Positions 1 to 21,700 of a DNA stretch of 64,000 nt are shown here, piece by piece (within the stretch, counting starts at the first letter, position 1; the number at the start of each line of letters is the position of its first letter). The notes under the pieces are model-generated. The model saw only the letters and a list, made by a program, of their open reading frames with translations. It was not told the origin of the DNA and made no database searches. This DNA comes from Anarhynchus alexandrinus (Eukaryota; Chordata; Aves; Charadriiformes; Charadriidae): positions 3,934,383 to 3,998,382 of the forward strand of contig VUYV01000016.1 of the NCBI GenBank assembly GCA_008711295.1, in the 5' to 3' direction. Made by a program: the position numbers and the translations under genes.

Positions 1-1625
1 CTTGCCTTCTCCAGAGCCTTTCCAGAAATCCTAGTCTAGAATCCTTTCTAGAAAATTGTGATTATTATGTTAAATTAAAAAAAAAACCCTTGGATTTTCA
101 AAACTGCCAAATATTTCGGCTTTTAATTTTCCAATACAGTGACATTCTTCAAAAATAAGGGACTATAATTTTTTTAGACTAATAAAATTATTTTCTATCC
201 AAAAAAAGTTGCTGAAAACTTTTTTGAAAGCTTTTCATTGTTGTTTTTGAAAAAATATTGTAATTCTCCACAATATTGTAACCCACCTGAAAGTAGTATT
301 TACTAGTGTGCTAATGTGCTGCATACTGTGAATAAATGTGAATAAAAGTTCACTATATGAATGGCATCAGCCGTATAACATGCAGAGGTTTGTATTTAGG
401 TTTACAATTAAGCAAATAATTATAGTAACAAAATGTTGTTGGCCCTTTAAAGACATGTTTTACACCTACATGTTTCTACAATGTCTTAGCTTTAGTAAGT
501 GATTTATCACGTATAAAGGAAATTTTTTGTGATGAAAAATAACCGCTGAATGCTTTTAAAAGCAAACTGCTCTACTGCTGGGGAAAAATAAACAATCCAG
601 TGTTAGAGGTGAGTAACTGACAGAACTTAAAAGGCTTAAACTCCCTTTCATCTTAAGCCACCTTAGTAATTTGAATGTCAAATAAAATTCCTAATTGGAA
701 ATTAATAATTAACAATTCTTAACAGTTAACAACAGTTAAAAATTTTGAGGTGCATTTTTCAGTTCACTGACTACAAATATGATTTGTCAACAGAATGAAT
801 CTGATAAATATTTGTGCAATAGAAATCTTTATCTTTCTAAAACACAAAGACTGTTTTATGATAAAAGGCTTTACAGGCTTGACGTCACTGCAGACATTTA
901 AATAACGCACAAATCAAGATATTGTAGTGGGATCACAGAAACTCATTTTGATATTAGAAAAATAACAGACTCCCCATTTAGTTAGAAAGGGTTTGCTTAT
1001 TTTCTTTGAAAAAAATAAATAAATCCCCAGGGTTGCTTTCTGAAAGTCTTCTCAGGGACAGCTGTAAGTTTTTTATAGTTTTTCATTGGCAAAAAACAGT
1101 AAAATGTGATTGAAAATAAAATTGTAGACTCTTTTCTGTAGAGATGATGATTGATGAGCACTAGGAAATATAAATAGCCTGGTGGTTAATAAGCATAAGT
1201 ATAGCTGCCCCAGCACCCCAAAAGCTTGAAAGATTTGCTGACAATCTTAATCAGAAGCAATAAAAAAAGATTTGAAGAGGATTATATTAGGCTACTTAGA
1301 CCTATCTGGTGTATTTGTTAATTTATAACCATAGGATCTACCATTAGATTGGAATGAAAAACTCAAGAGATCTCTTGTACGGTTAAGCTTTTTGTTTTGT
1401 ATGTTTTATTGTTAGTTTTAATAACTCACCTAACTAGCCTGAGATTATCAGCAAGTTTCGGGATGTCTGTGATGTCCTCCTATCAGGAATAATTAGGAAG
1501 AATTTTAGTACAATGCACTTTGTAATCGTCTGTTGACTCTGTTAAAAAATCAGGAACCAGGTAGGCTCATCAGGGTCAATGCATTTGACACAGTGAAAGC
1601 AATTCTGGAATCTGAAAGGACATAC
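1..1625 (-). other. FERMT1: FERMT1 intron 8 (partial, runs off the left edge)
   Basis: Sequence after the donor at 1625-1624 (GTATGT on the minus strand). It is AT-rich and I find no further kindlin exon in it; the next expected coding segment (starting with the acidic residues that precede the PH domain) is absent, so this intron is at least 1.6 kb long. The only motif that stands out is a perfect CRE palindrome, TGACGTCA, at 880-887. No recognisable repeat. Confidence 0.8.
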
Positions 1626-12619
<10,994 letters not shown>

Positions 12620-12641
12620 TTTGGAAAGGTCAATGTAAGCT

Positions 12642-15600
12642 CTGCAAAAACAAAACAAACATGCAAAAAGGATATTTTTCCTCCACTCTCTGAAACAAAT
12701 GCATCTCTCCACAGTCTCAAAATACATCCATGCTGCCAAGACTTCACAGTGGCCTTGGCTGGAACTTCAGATGTGTTATCTTGTTACCTCTGAACTAGAC
12801 TCTGCTCCTGTGATTACTCTTGCAAGATAGGCACCTGGGATTTTTTGGTTTTATTCTGATTTCCACCCACCCCACCCCCCAACTCAAGTGTCTCCACTGG
12901 GTAGAGATAGCCCAGTTTTAGCCTGGTTTCCCCACTCCGCAGTGCTAATCTGCCAGTCTGGACACTGTAAAGCCCGCAGTTGTGGGTGGGATCTGTTTTG
13001 GCAATCTGTCCAGTGAACAAGGGAATTTCGTTGACTTGTACACTTATAGTTGTAATTTTCACTGCAAATGAATGTTTACACTTGCAGTTCTGCCAGCTTG
13101 GTCCCACGGGACCAAAACCAGAGAGTATTTTTACCTATTTGAGTAGATGTGAGGGGAGACAAATAACTTTAGTGGCGCTCTGCCAGCAATATCCAGGCAC
13201 ATAACTGCCGTTTCTGCTGACTGTCTGCTTGCACAGAGATGTAAGCATGCATCCTGTCTCAGCAGGGTGAATCGTCTGCGATCCCACCAGGCTCCTGCCA
13301 GGACAGGTTAAACAGTAATCACGCCAAGCCAAACTACAGAAGATGCTCAAAGTAGAAGCTGTGGTTATCATCAGCAGAGCTCTGCTAATTACTGAAGAAA
13401 GAGCTTGTAGGTATAAAGTGACTGATGCTGCAGGAAGGATTTGGGATCTTTGACCAGTGAGAGAAGGTACCAGATTAGCACTCAGCGTCCTGTCAAACTG
13501 AACCCTAAGAAACAAACCTTTGCAGCTGAAGCTTAGGCAGTAAAGTAGACGACTTCCATTTATTGCAGACTTTCAGCAATACCTGGGAACCAAGTCACAG
13601 ACAGAGACTCTGTTAAAGGTGCCATACACAGACTGCTTCTAACATAAAAAATAACTAGGATTTGTTTACAAAGAAGGCTAGAGGGGATGTAACAATATTA
13701 ACAGATTTCTGTAGATCTTTTTAAAAAGAAGTATTTGGTAAGGTAAAACCCTAAAACCCTAAAGTTTAGGTAAGTTAAAACCCTAAAAGTTACCTCAAAA
13801 CCAGAAAAATCAAGAACTGTTGTCACAGTGAGGAGTGAGAGAAGGAATGACCTTTCCTAGGACTGACTGCAAGACAAGACCAGACTAGCTTAGGTTACAC
13901 TAATGTACAATTAAGCTAAAGGTTAAATAAAGCATGCCTGGGAACAGGGTGAAAATTTAAGTTCACCTATTTACCAAACTTATAACAACAAAGCTTTATG
14001 TTACCAATTAGATAATAAAAGAGGGTTTTAGTGCCAAAAGATACTACTTCAGGGCAGAGCCCAGTTCAATGTTCATTCCGAGGTTCCCTTCCAGAGGTGC
14101 GCGGAGGCTCTTGCAACTCAGCAGCTTAACCTGTTACAGCTTAACCTTCCCCAGGCTTTCAGGTGTTACTTGTTTTCTTAAAGTCTTATGGTTTAAGAAT
14201 TTCAACAGGAAGACTTTTGATATTTTGTTAAATTATGCGTCATGCGTTATTTGTATTATGGAGCACAACATAAATCAAAGTCATCTAATTGTTTCAATGA
14301 AGTTCTTTTAAAAACTGTTCTCAGAAAAGTAATGTTGTAGACTTGGTTCCTTGAACTACTTTGGGCCTAGGCCACGCCTGGTGTCAACCCTACTGATACA
14401 AAATTTGGTATCAAAGGGTAGTAGAAATGTGGTGGTAATGACAAATTCTACTAATAAGAAAAAGTGATTCCAAAGGTAAAGGCAGGGGAAGTGTCTGTTG
14501 AAGATTAGATTTATCCCCCCCCTCCCCCCCAAACGAATGACAATATAAATGAAACAATCTGTCCAGCTCAAAACCATCCTTTTAGGGGAAAATCAACTTA
14601 CCAAGGAGTTTCACTCGAACAGTGCTGGGAGTCTGCCCTGAAATTTTGAAATCATAATGACTTATAGACAGCCCTAGCTTAGAAAACCACAACTTCATAA
14701 TCATATGACTCCAAGAGGCTAATTTGCACTCAGACACAAATGCTATTTTTAATTAGGTTCTTGGATGTGCCAGCCTACACCTTGTCACCAAACAGTTACT
14801 AAACCAGCAAGGGTTGATACTTATCCAAGTAGTCTGTTTGGTTTGCCTTGGTAGATAAAGATATTGTGTTGGACACTGGAAAACACTGTGGCTCTCCTGC
14901 CTCTGGGACAGAGCTGGGATTTTGAATTTGTGCTGGTGTGTGCCATATGGATGTACTAGGTTAGGTGTGCCTTGGAGCAGGGGGGACCTGGTGGAGGGGA
15001 AGGGCTGTGCCTCTCCTGAAGCACAGTGTCCAATGAGGCTTTTGGCACAAGGGCAGTACAAAGTGTAGAGAACGGTTATGGTTGCACTGTATTCATAGCA
15101 AAACAAAAATCCTGACTTTAGAAAAGTCAAAATGCCAAATGCCACTAGTCACGCTCCATAAGCATCGATAACAGTTTTATAAATAAGTAAATCTGCAACT
15201 GGCCTAAGCATGAGAACTATGTGATTTTATTTCAGGAGCACAGGCATGAAATCTAGCAGAAGGACTATACTTTTGCCTACACTTAGTCCACTATAAGCCA
15301 GTATTGTTACAGAAAAGAAGCAGTCTCATCTGCTCTCTTGTGCCAGCCAAAACATTTGGGAGCTGATCCGGATTTTTTTTTTTTCCTATTTAAATTCGGT
15401 TTCGCTTCCCAGTCTAATTCTGCATTCAAATGCTTGTGCTGACATGGGTGAAAATGAACAGCCCAAGGGGTGGGTGAAAACTCTTTCTTTCATTCACGCT
15501 GGCTTGGAAAACCATGGCCTCAGTGCAGCTAATCTTGGCACTCGCTCCGTCGTTCCCTAAAGCTGCTCTCTTCCTCTGCAAACCAGGAGGTTTTAGTCTG

Positions 15601-15700
15601 ATGATGAGAAAACACGAATGCTAGTAAATCTATCGGGGAACGCAGCGCAAACATAGCCCGGTCTCCAAAAAGAGGCAAGCTCAGCAACAGGGACAACTTA
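12642..15700 (-). other. FERMT1: FERMT1 intron 1 (upstream limit uncertain)
   Basis: Sequence between the exon 2 acceptor and the GC-rich island. No coding exon or clear interspersed repeat is visible. On the sense (minus) strand it has a G-rich tract at 14515-14530 (G7-A-G8) and a G-rich patch at 12868-12885. A small AAAACCCT-type duplication occurs at 13745-13787. The true 5' boundary depends on where untranslated exon 1 ends within or next to the island. Confidence 0.6.
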
Positions 15701-16640
15701 AGTGTTGTGCATTAAAAGCCAAACAAACCCAAGCCGGCGGGGCAGGCTGTGCATGCTCCGCGTCCTCAAACCCTCGCGTCGGGACTGGATCTGCTGCGGG
15801 AACGCGCCCCGGTTCCCGGGCTCCACGTGGGCCGCGGCTGCGTGGCCTGGCACAGGGAGATCAAAAAGGCCAGAAACATGTCTTCAGGCCACTGCTGACT
15901 CTACCCAGTGTCTCTACAGAGCGTTTGAGCCAACACGGCTATAAAAAAAGCAGCAGTTACCCTACAGATTCGAGCTCTCCGCAAATTTTAGCCCCGAACT
16001 TCAAACTTTTGTGTGGAAATGCAGGAGGATATCAGTCGTACTAGAGCAGGGAAAGATCCACTTTAAGGTAAAGAGGGGAAAACCCAGATGTGATGTTCCT
16101 CTGAGTCTTTCCGAGAGAGATACTGCCCTGGCACCCACCGCTCTGGCGGCGGGCGGGCCCCGGCCAGGGAAGCGGCGGGCCGCCACCGTCACCTCCCGCA
16201 GGGGGCCGGGACCCCATCGCACCGCAGCCATTACAAGCGCTGGGAAATAATAATAAAAAAAATAATAATGAAAATAACCTGGCTTGCCCGGCATTCCTCC
16301 TCCGGGGGTGCCCGCTGGCAGGGCGGGTGGCTTGGCCGGCGGTGTGCCTGCGCCGGGCTGGGGGTACACCGGCCGCCGGCCCGCTCCGCGCTTCCCGCCG
16401 CTCCCTCCCTCTCTCCCTCCCTCTCTCCCTCTCCCTCCTTCACCTGCCGTCTCCGGTGGCAGCGCCGTCCCTCGCCTCGCCTCCCCGCCCGGCTCCCGCT
16501 CCCTTCGCCTCCACCGGGGGTTCTGAGAGACGGGACGGGGAGGAGCGGCGCCCAGCCCGGCCCTGCCGCCGGCAGCCGGCGGGAAGGCCCTGCCCTTCCC
16601 TTCCCTCCCTCCCCCCCGTTCACCGTTTCTCCGCAGCAGA
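15700..16640 (-). promoter_or_regulatory. FERMT1: CpG-rich island, probable FERMT1 promoter and untranslated exon 1
   Basis: GC content and CpG frequency jump by eye against AT-rich flanks, with many CG steps and GC boxes (GGGCGG at 16321, GGCGGGCGGG near 16147). A palindromic E-box CCACGTGG is at 15823-15830. A long CCCTCTCT pyrimidine tract runs over about 16399-16440 and a CCTTCCCTCCC tract over 16594-16620, which are GA-rich on the FERMT1 sense strand. It lies 3-4 kb upstream of the ATG exon, in the correct place for the first exon of a minus-strand gene. The exact start site is not visible. Candidate minus-strand donors for exon 1 are CCAG|GTTATT near 16278 and GGAG|GTGACG near 16194; I cannot choose between them. 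The 170-200 residue open frames across this island are by-products of GC richness. Confidence 0.7.
15940..15950 (+). promoter_or_regulatory. TATA-like motif on the plus strand inside the island
   Basis: TATAAAAAAAG matches the TATA consensus and is oriented rightward, opposite to FERMT1. It could drive a divergent, unannotated transcript starting about 25-35 bases downstream. Alternatively it may belong to an old repeat, since the preceding CCAACACGGCTATAA resembles a phrase found in some reptilian SINEs. There is no open frame downstream that I recognise. Confidence 0.3.
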
Positions 16641-17259
16641 TGTGGGAAAGCTTGTTAACTGGCCCCAAGTGTTTGCTCACGATAGTGGCCACCGCAGACC
16701 TGGGGCTGCCCGTGAAAGGCAGCGGCGTGAAAAAGCTCTTTCTGGTGGAGGTGGCTGGGCCACGAGTGAAGGCTGCCGGGGGAAGTTGATAGCTGCCTTC
16801 AGGAACAAAGAGCAGCGAAGCCATATCTGTAATAGTCCATAATCTCCCTTTCAGGAAGTGAGAACTGGGCAGACACCAAAACCATTTGAAGCTAAATATT
16901 AACTTCAGGCTAGGATTGAAACATCTATGAGTCTACTTTAAGACCTTTTAGTGTCTGAAAATGTAGCTAGGTAGATAGAAGCCGCTCTGTAGTGACCGTG
17001 GCTAAAAGGTTTCCTCCTTCTGTCCTGACAGCCTTCCTGTCTGACGTTGGCTGTTGGGTGTGAAACAGATAGAAGTGACAGTGGAGCCATGCTGTCGCAA
17101 GAAGGGCTCGTTGGAGGACTTCACCATTTACGTTTAACTGCAACACCACAACTCTAAGGCCGTCAAGCCACGTTGGGTGTACAAGGGCTTGTTGATTTTG
17201 GGCTGCAGGTGTTGAGAGATTTGAGACTAGTCTGAGAAAATACCATCTAAGGAACCTGA
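16641..17259. other. Region between the CpG island and a CR1 copy
   Basis: No recognised gene. A 98-codon minus-strand frame covers 16967-17263 but runs up to the CR1 boundary and has no domain I know. A 17-bp tandem duplication (CCATCTAAGGAACCTGA, second copy with one change) occupies 17243-17276 at the CR1 junction. Confidence 0.5.
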
Positions 17260-18754
17260 CCATCTAAGGAGCCTGAAGTTGGACAAGTCCATGGGACCTA
17301 ATGAGATATATCTGTGGGTCCTGAGGGAACTGGCGGATGAAATTGCTAAGCCTCTATCCGTCATATTCAAGAAGTTGTGGCAGTCCTAGTGAAGTTCCCG
17401 CTGACTGGAAAAGGGAAAACATACCCCCCATTTTTAAAAGGGGAAAAAAGGATGACTCGGGGAATTACAGGCCAGTCAGCCTCACCTCTGTGCCCAGCAA
17501 GATCATGGAGCAGATCCTCCTGGAAACTATGCTAAGGCACATGGAAAATAAAGAGGTGATTGGTGACAGCCAACATGGCTTCACTAAAGGCAAATCATGC
17601 CTGACAAATCTGGTTGCCTTCTACACTGGGGTTACAGTGTTGGTGGATAAGGGAAGAGCAACTGACGTCATCTGCCTGGACTTGTGCAAAGTATTTGACA
17701 CTGTCCCACACAACATCTTTGTCTCTAAATTGGAGAGACATGGATTTGATGGATGGACCACTCAGTGGATAAGGAATTGGCTGGATGGCCACATTCAAAG
17801 AGTTGCGGTCAACGGCTCAATGTCCAAGTGGAGACCAGTGACGAGTGATGTTCCTCCGGGGTCAGTACTGGGACCAGTGCTGTTTAACACCTTTGTAGGC
17901 GACATGGACAATAGGATCGAGTGCACCCTCAGCACGTTTGCCAATGATACCAAGCTGTGTGGAGTGGTCGACACGCTGGAGGGAAGGGATGCTGTCCAGA
18001 GAGACCTGGACAGGCTTGAGAAGTGGGCCCGTGCAAACCTCATGAAGTTCAACCAGTCCAAGTGCAAGGTCCTCCACGTGGGTTGGGGCAATCCCAAGCA
18101 CAAATGCAGGCTGGGCAGAGAATGGATTAAGAGCAGCCCTGAGGTGAAGGACTTGGGGATGTTGGTGGATGAGAAGCACAACATGAGCTGGCAATGCATG
18201 CTTGCAGCCCAGAAAGCCAACTGTATCCTGAGCAAAGAAGCGTGGCCAGCAGGTCAAGGGAGGTGATTCTGCCCCTCTACTCCACTCTGGTGAGACCACC
18301 GCTGAGTACTGTGTCCAGCTCTGGGGCCCCCAACGTAAGAAGGACAAGGACCTGTTGGAGTGAGTCCAGAAGAAGGCCACAAGTTGGGGTTGTTCAGCCT
18401 GGAGAAGAGAAGGCTCCGGGGAGACCTTATAGCAGCCTTCTACTACTTAAAGGGGGCCTACAGGAAAGATGGGGAGGGACTCTTTATCAGGGAGTACAGT
18501 GATAGGACGAGGGGTAACGGTTTTAAACTGAAAGAGGGTAGATTTAGATTAGATATTAGGAAGATATTCTTTACTGTGAGGATGGTGAGACACTGGAACA
18601 GGTTGCCCAGGGAAGTTGTGGATGTCCCTGGAAGTGTTGAAGGCCAGGTTGGATGGGGCTTTGAGTAACCTGGTCTAGTGGAACCTGGCACGGGGGTTGG
18701 AACTAGATGATCTTTAAGGTCCCTTCCAACCCAAACCATTCTATAAGTCTATGA
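17260..18754 (+). mobile_element. CR1 LINE, 5'-truncated, reverse transcriptase inactivated
   Basis: About 1.5 kb of CR1. The plus strand shows [10 protein letters not shown], then (main frame 17337-18266) [42 protein letters not shown], the box A region [29 protein letters not shown] and a mutated catalytic box FANDTKL. Frameshifts follow near 18230-18360, then [16 protein letters not shown] and [14 protein letters not shown]. The 3' UTR ends in CCATTCTATAAGTCTATGA. The first catalytic aspartate of the FADD box is Asn (AAT at 17943-17945), so the protein would be dead even without the frameshifts. It lies just upstream of the FERMT1 island. Confidence 0.93.
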
Positions 18755-21700
18755 AAATAAGTTCAGTTCTGAAGGTGCAGTGCTAAAGAATAGGAATTTG
18801 TATTTGTGGTGTACGGGTGTGTTATGATGTGCAGAATGAAAGTGGGTTGAATTGACTGGAACTGGTCAAGTGCTTCTTCAAGAGGCAGATTCCCACAGAG
18901 AGCCTTTCTTGTCTTAAATTTTTGACTTGCTTGGTGGTAGAGTGACTAGATAAAACACAGTGGGTGGGGGGAAACCCAAACAAACAAATCCAGTGAAAAG
19001 AAAGAGAGGAAAAAGTTTTTTCAGATTAAACTCATATCCTGGAAAAAAGTCCCCAGTGGCTGTAAAGGATGCATGTTCAACACCCCATGGACAACAAACA
19101 GTTACTTTCATTAGAACAAAGCAGATGTGAAGTTGCTGAATCACAGATAAAATCACAGGATATTTGCTCCTCTTATCACTGTCCTAGATGCAGTCACTGA
19201 GCCACAGTCATCTCTTTGGATTGTCTGTGTGTGCACCAAGCTTGTGTTAAGTATCAGACATCCTTTGAGGCAGGAACTGCAGAGCTCATGCCTTTAAGGG
19301 CTTTCAGTCACCTGAGGGCACAGATAGGCCTTTAATTGCCCCAAGCAGCCTCACCTGGGACCAATTCCAGGAGCTCTAGTTAAGCTCAGGCTAGGGTTCA
19401 GTCCTCGTTTGAATGATGTGGTGGGTGCCCTGGTTTGTGGGGGCACCGAAGGGATCACTTTCTAGTCCTGGCTCATTCCTTTGTGTGGAGCAGCTCTGGT
19501 TTTGCTGCTTTTTGGCAGTGTCTTGACCAAATGGCTTTTAGATCTCCATAGGACAGCTTGGTAAACTATCCCCCCTTTTTTTTTTTTTTTTAAAATACAG
19601 GTGCCTATGCAGATGAGCAAATAACTTTTCTTGGAAAAGGCCATGCGGTAATATGAAATTCAGGTCTGAGTTACTTTCAATAGTTGGAAAAGCAATTAGA
19701 AAAACTTAAAAGGTTGTTCTTGAGCCAGAATATTCTGGTGTGTGGTCTTCCTGGCTATGTGAGCTTGTTTTGCCTTACCAATGAGGCTAGGGCCCAAAGC
19801 TAAGAAGCTTTTCAGGGTGTTCCATTCAGCCTAAGCAGAGGCATGATGCAGAGGTCTAGGGAAGCTTGTAAACAGCTGAGCCTGCTGCTCAGCTCAGAAG
19901 CAAATCCTTGTGTTTTGTTGTTTAAACAAGTAAAGCAGCCCTCCTGTGGGTAAAACTGCACGCCCTTGATTAAAATGGGCAAAAAAGATGCTTGGGAGAT
20001 AATAGATACAAGCAAAGGTGTTTGCTAGGCCAGAAGTATTAATAAACATTGGTTCTCATCTCTAGGTTAGTCCAAGTCTTGATACCTTCTAAGTGCAAGC
20101 GCTATTTTTTTTCTCCCCACAGTTGCCTGTGAATAGCTAACTTGAGGGAAGCGACTGTGGAGTTTGATGTCAGCCTTGTTCTGCTGTGCCAGGAGGGCTA
20201 TGGTGTACCTTTCTTCTAAGCTGCTCTGGGATTGCTGGAGAGAACTCTCTGTTACCCATCTGCCAGATTGCTTTGAGAGGGAAATGTATGCTGGAGAAGC
20301 TGGATGAAGAGGAAAAGATCTGGAAAAAAGCCAGAAGACAAAGAAGTTTGGGTAATTTCTCTTTGAATCTAGCATAAACTGTTACAAGGTGTAGATGTCA
20401 GGAAACGCTTGTTTTTTCAGTCAGCGTTGACCATACCCACAGCATTAAAGACAGTGATGATTTCCTTCTGAGGGGTTGCAAAGTTAAGGTATGTTTTGGA
20501 GGCAGCATGCTTGTTTTCAGCCATCTTGTGGGAGGCTGAGGAAATCTGATTTGGAGACCTGTAATTCTGTCATCCTTTGAGATGGTAAGTGGGGAAAACT
20601 GTAACTGAATAACAACTTTTCTCTGCCAGAGTTCCCATGGAGAAGGACAGGAAACCTTCATTTGCACGTTCTTCATTAGTTTCTATGCGAAAACCCTCCT
20701 CTAGTCTAGAATGAGGCTTACTGTATATATGGGTAACATATCAATTCATGCTTGGAGTTAGCAGCTAAGACTCAGCATGATCTGTTTAGAGTTTGATTTG
20801 TTTCCTGCAGGGTCTACTAAATGCCTGTAGCTAAGAGTTTCTTAGTAGACAAATGTATATTTTGAGAGCATGGGAATGTAACATGACAAAGAATAATAAA
20901 TACTCCAATTTTTGTAAAAGATATATATCTTTTTCCAGTATAGTTTTTATAGCTCCTTCATACGTTTTTTAGGCCAGCATTTTAAATTATTGCCAAGTGG
21001 GCATGTAAGACTTGCTCTACTGTTTCTTGTGCTTATGGCCCTATTAACAAACACAAGTAAGTGTCTTATGTTTTCTTGGGGGACTTCTGTACATTAACTA
21101 TGATCTTACCTTAACTATGGGGAAAAAAATTTGCACAGTATTAAACTTCGAGTACTGTTGGGGTCACTTGAGTTCATGGATGAATCTGTTCTCTGAATTT
21201 CTATTCCTATCCAGCCTGCCTTAATTAGATTTTCTTCACATCCTCCGTGTGGTAGATGTAATGCTTCCTCCTTCCCCATAGGCAGACTTTCCCACTTGGG
21301 GTGTCAAACTGTGTCAAAAGCGGATCCTGAACAGAACCGCAGGAGGGGTGGGGGACAGTATTAACTTGTTGCAAGTGCTGAATTTCCCCCGGATCTCTTT
21401 AGACGCTTACTCACTTCAGCTTTTCCAAGTAACTGCTCATGAGAGTGGCCTGAGTTTGGAGGGCTGTAGGCGAGCTCTGACTGTAGCCTTTGAGGCAAAA
21501 GTTACATAAAGACATTTGTAAAATACTTGCAGTGTCCCTGCAAGTATCTGGCACCTTTGAATTTACTAAAGCCTTGAAGGTAAGAAGCTATTGTAACGGT
21601 GCTGAATGTCTTGGCTCAGATTCCAGGTGAAGACTCTAATAAAGCTGAGAAAACAATGTCAGTGTCATGTCCCCGTGTCCTATAACTAGTCATTGGAGAC

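Noticed and set aside
12620..12739. Extension of the FERMT1 frame upstream to an ATG at 12739
   Set aside because: The extension crosses a clear acceptor (TTTTTGCAG ending at 12642), and other kindlins start at the equivalent of the ATG at 12619.
13745..13787. AAAACCCTAAAACCCTAAAG, resembling an interstitial telomere repeat
   Set aside because: Units are 8 bp with extra A, not the vertebrate CCCTAA, and only about three units occur. A small local duplication explains it.
16231..16824. Open frames of 170-200 codons on both strands over 16231-16842
   Set aside because: They lie in the CpG island, overlap on both strands and in several frames, and are dominated by Pro, Ala, Arg and Ser. Few stops are expected in GC-rich DNA.
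16967..17263. 98-codon minus-strand frame containing LSTPAAQNQQALVHP
   Set aside because: No known domain, no splice or promoter context, and it abuts a CR1 junction. Possibly an unrecognised repeat, but I cannot support a gene.
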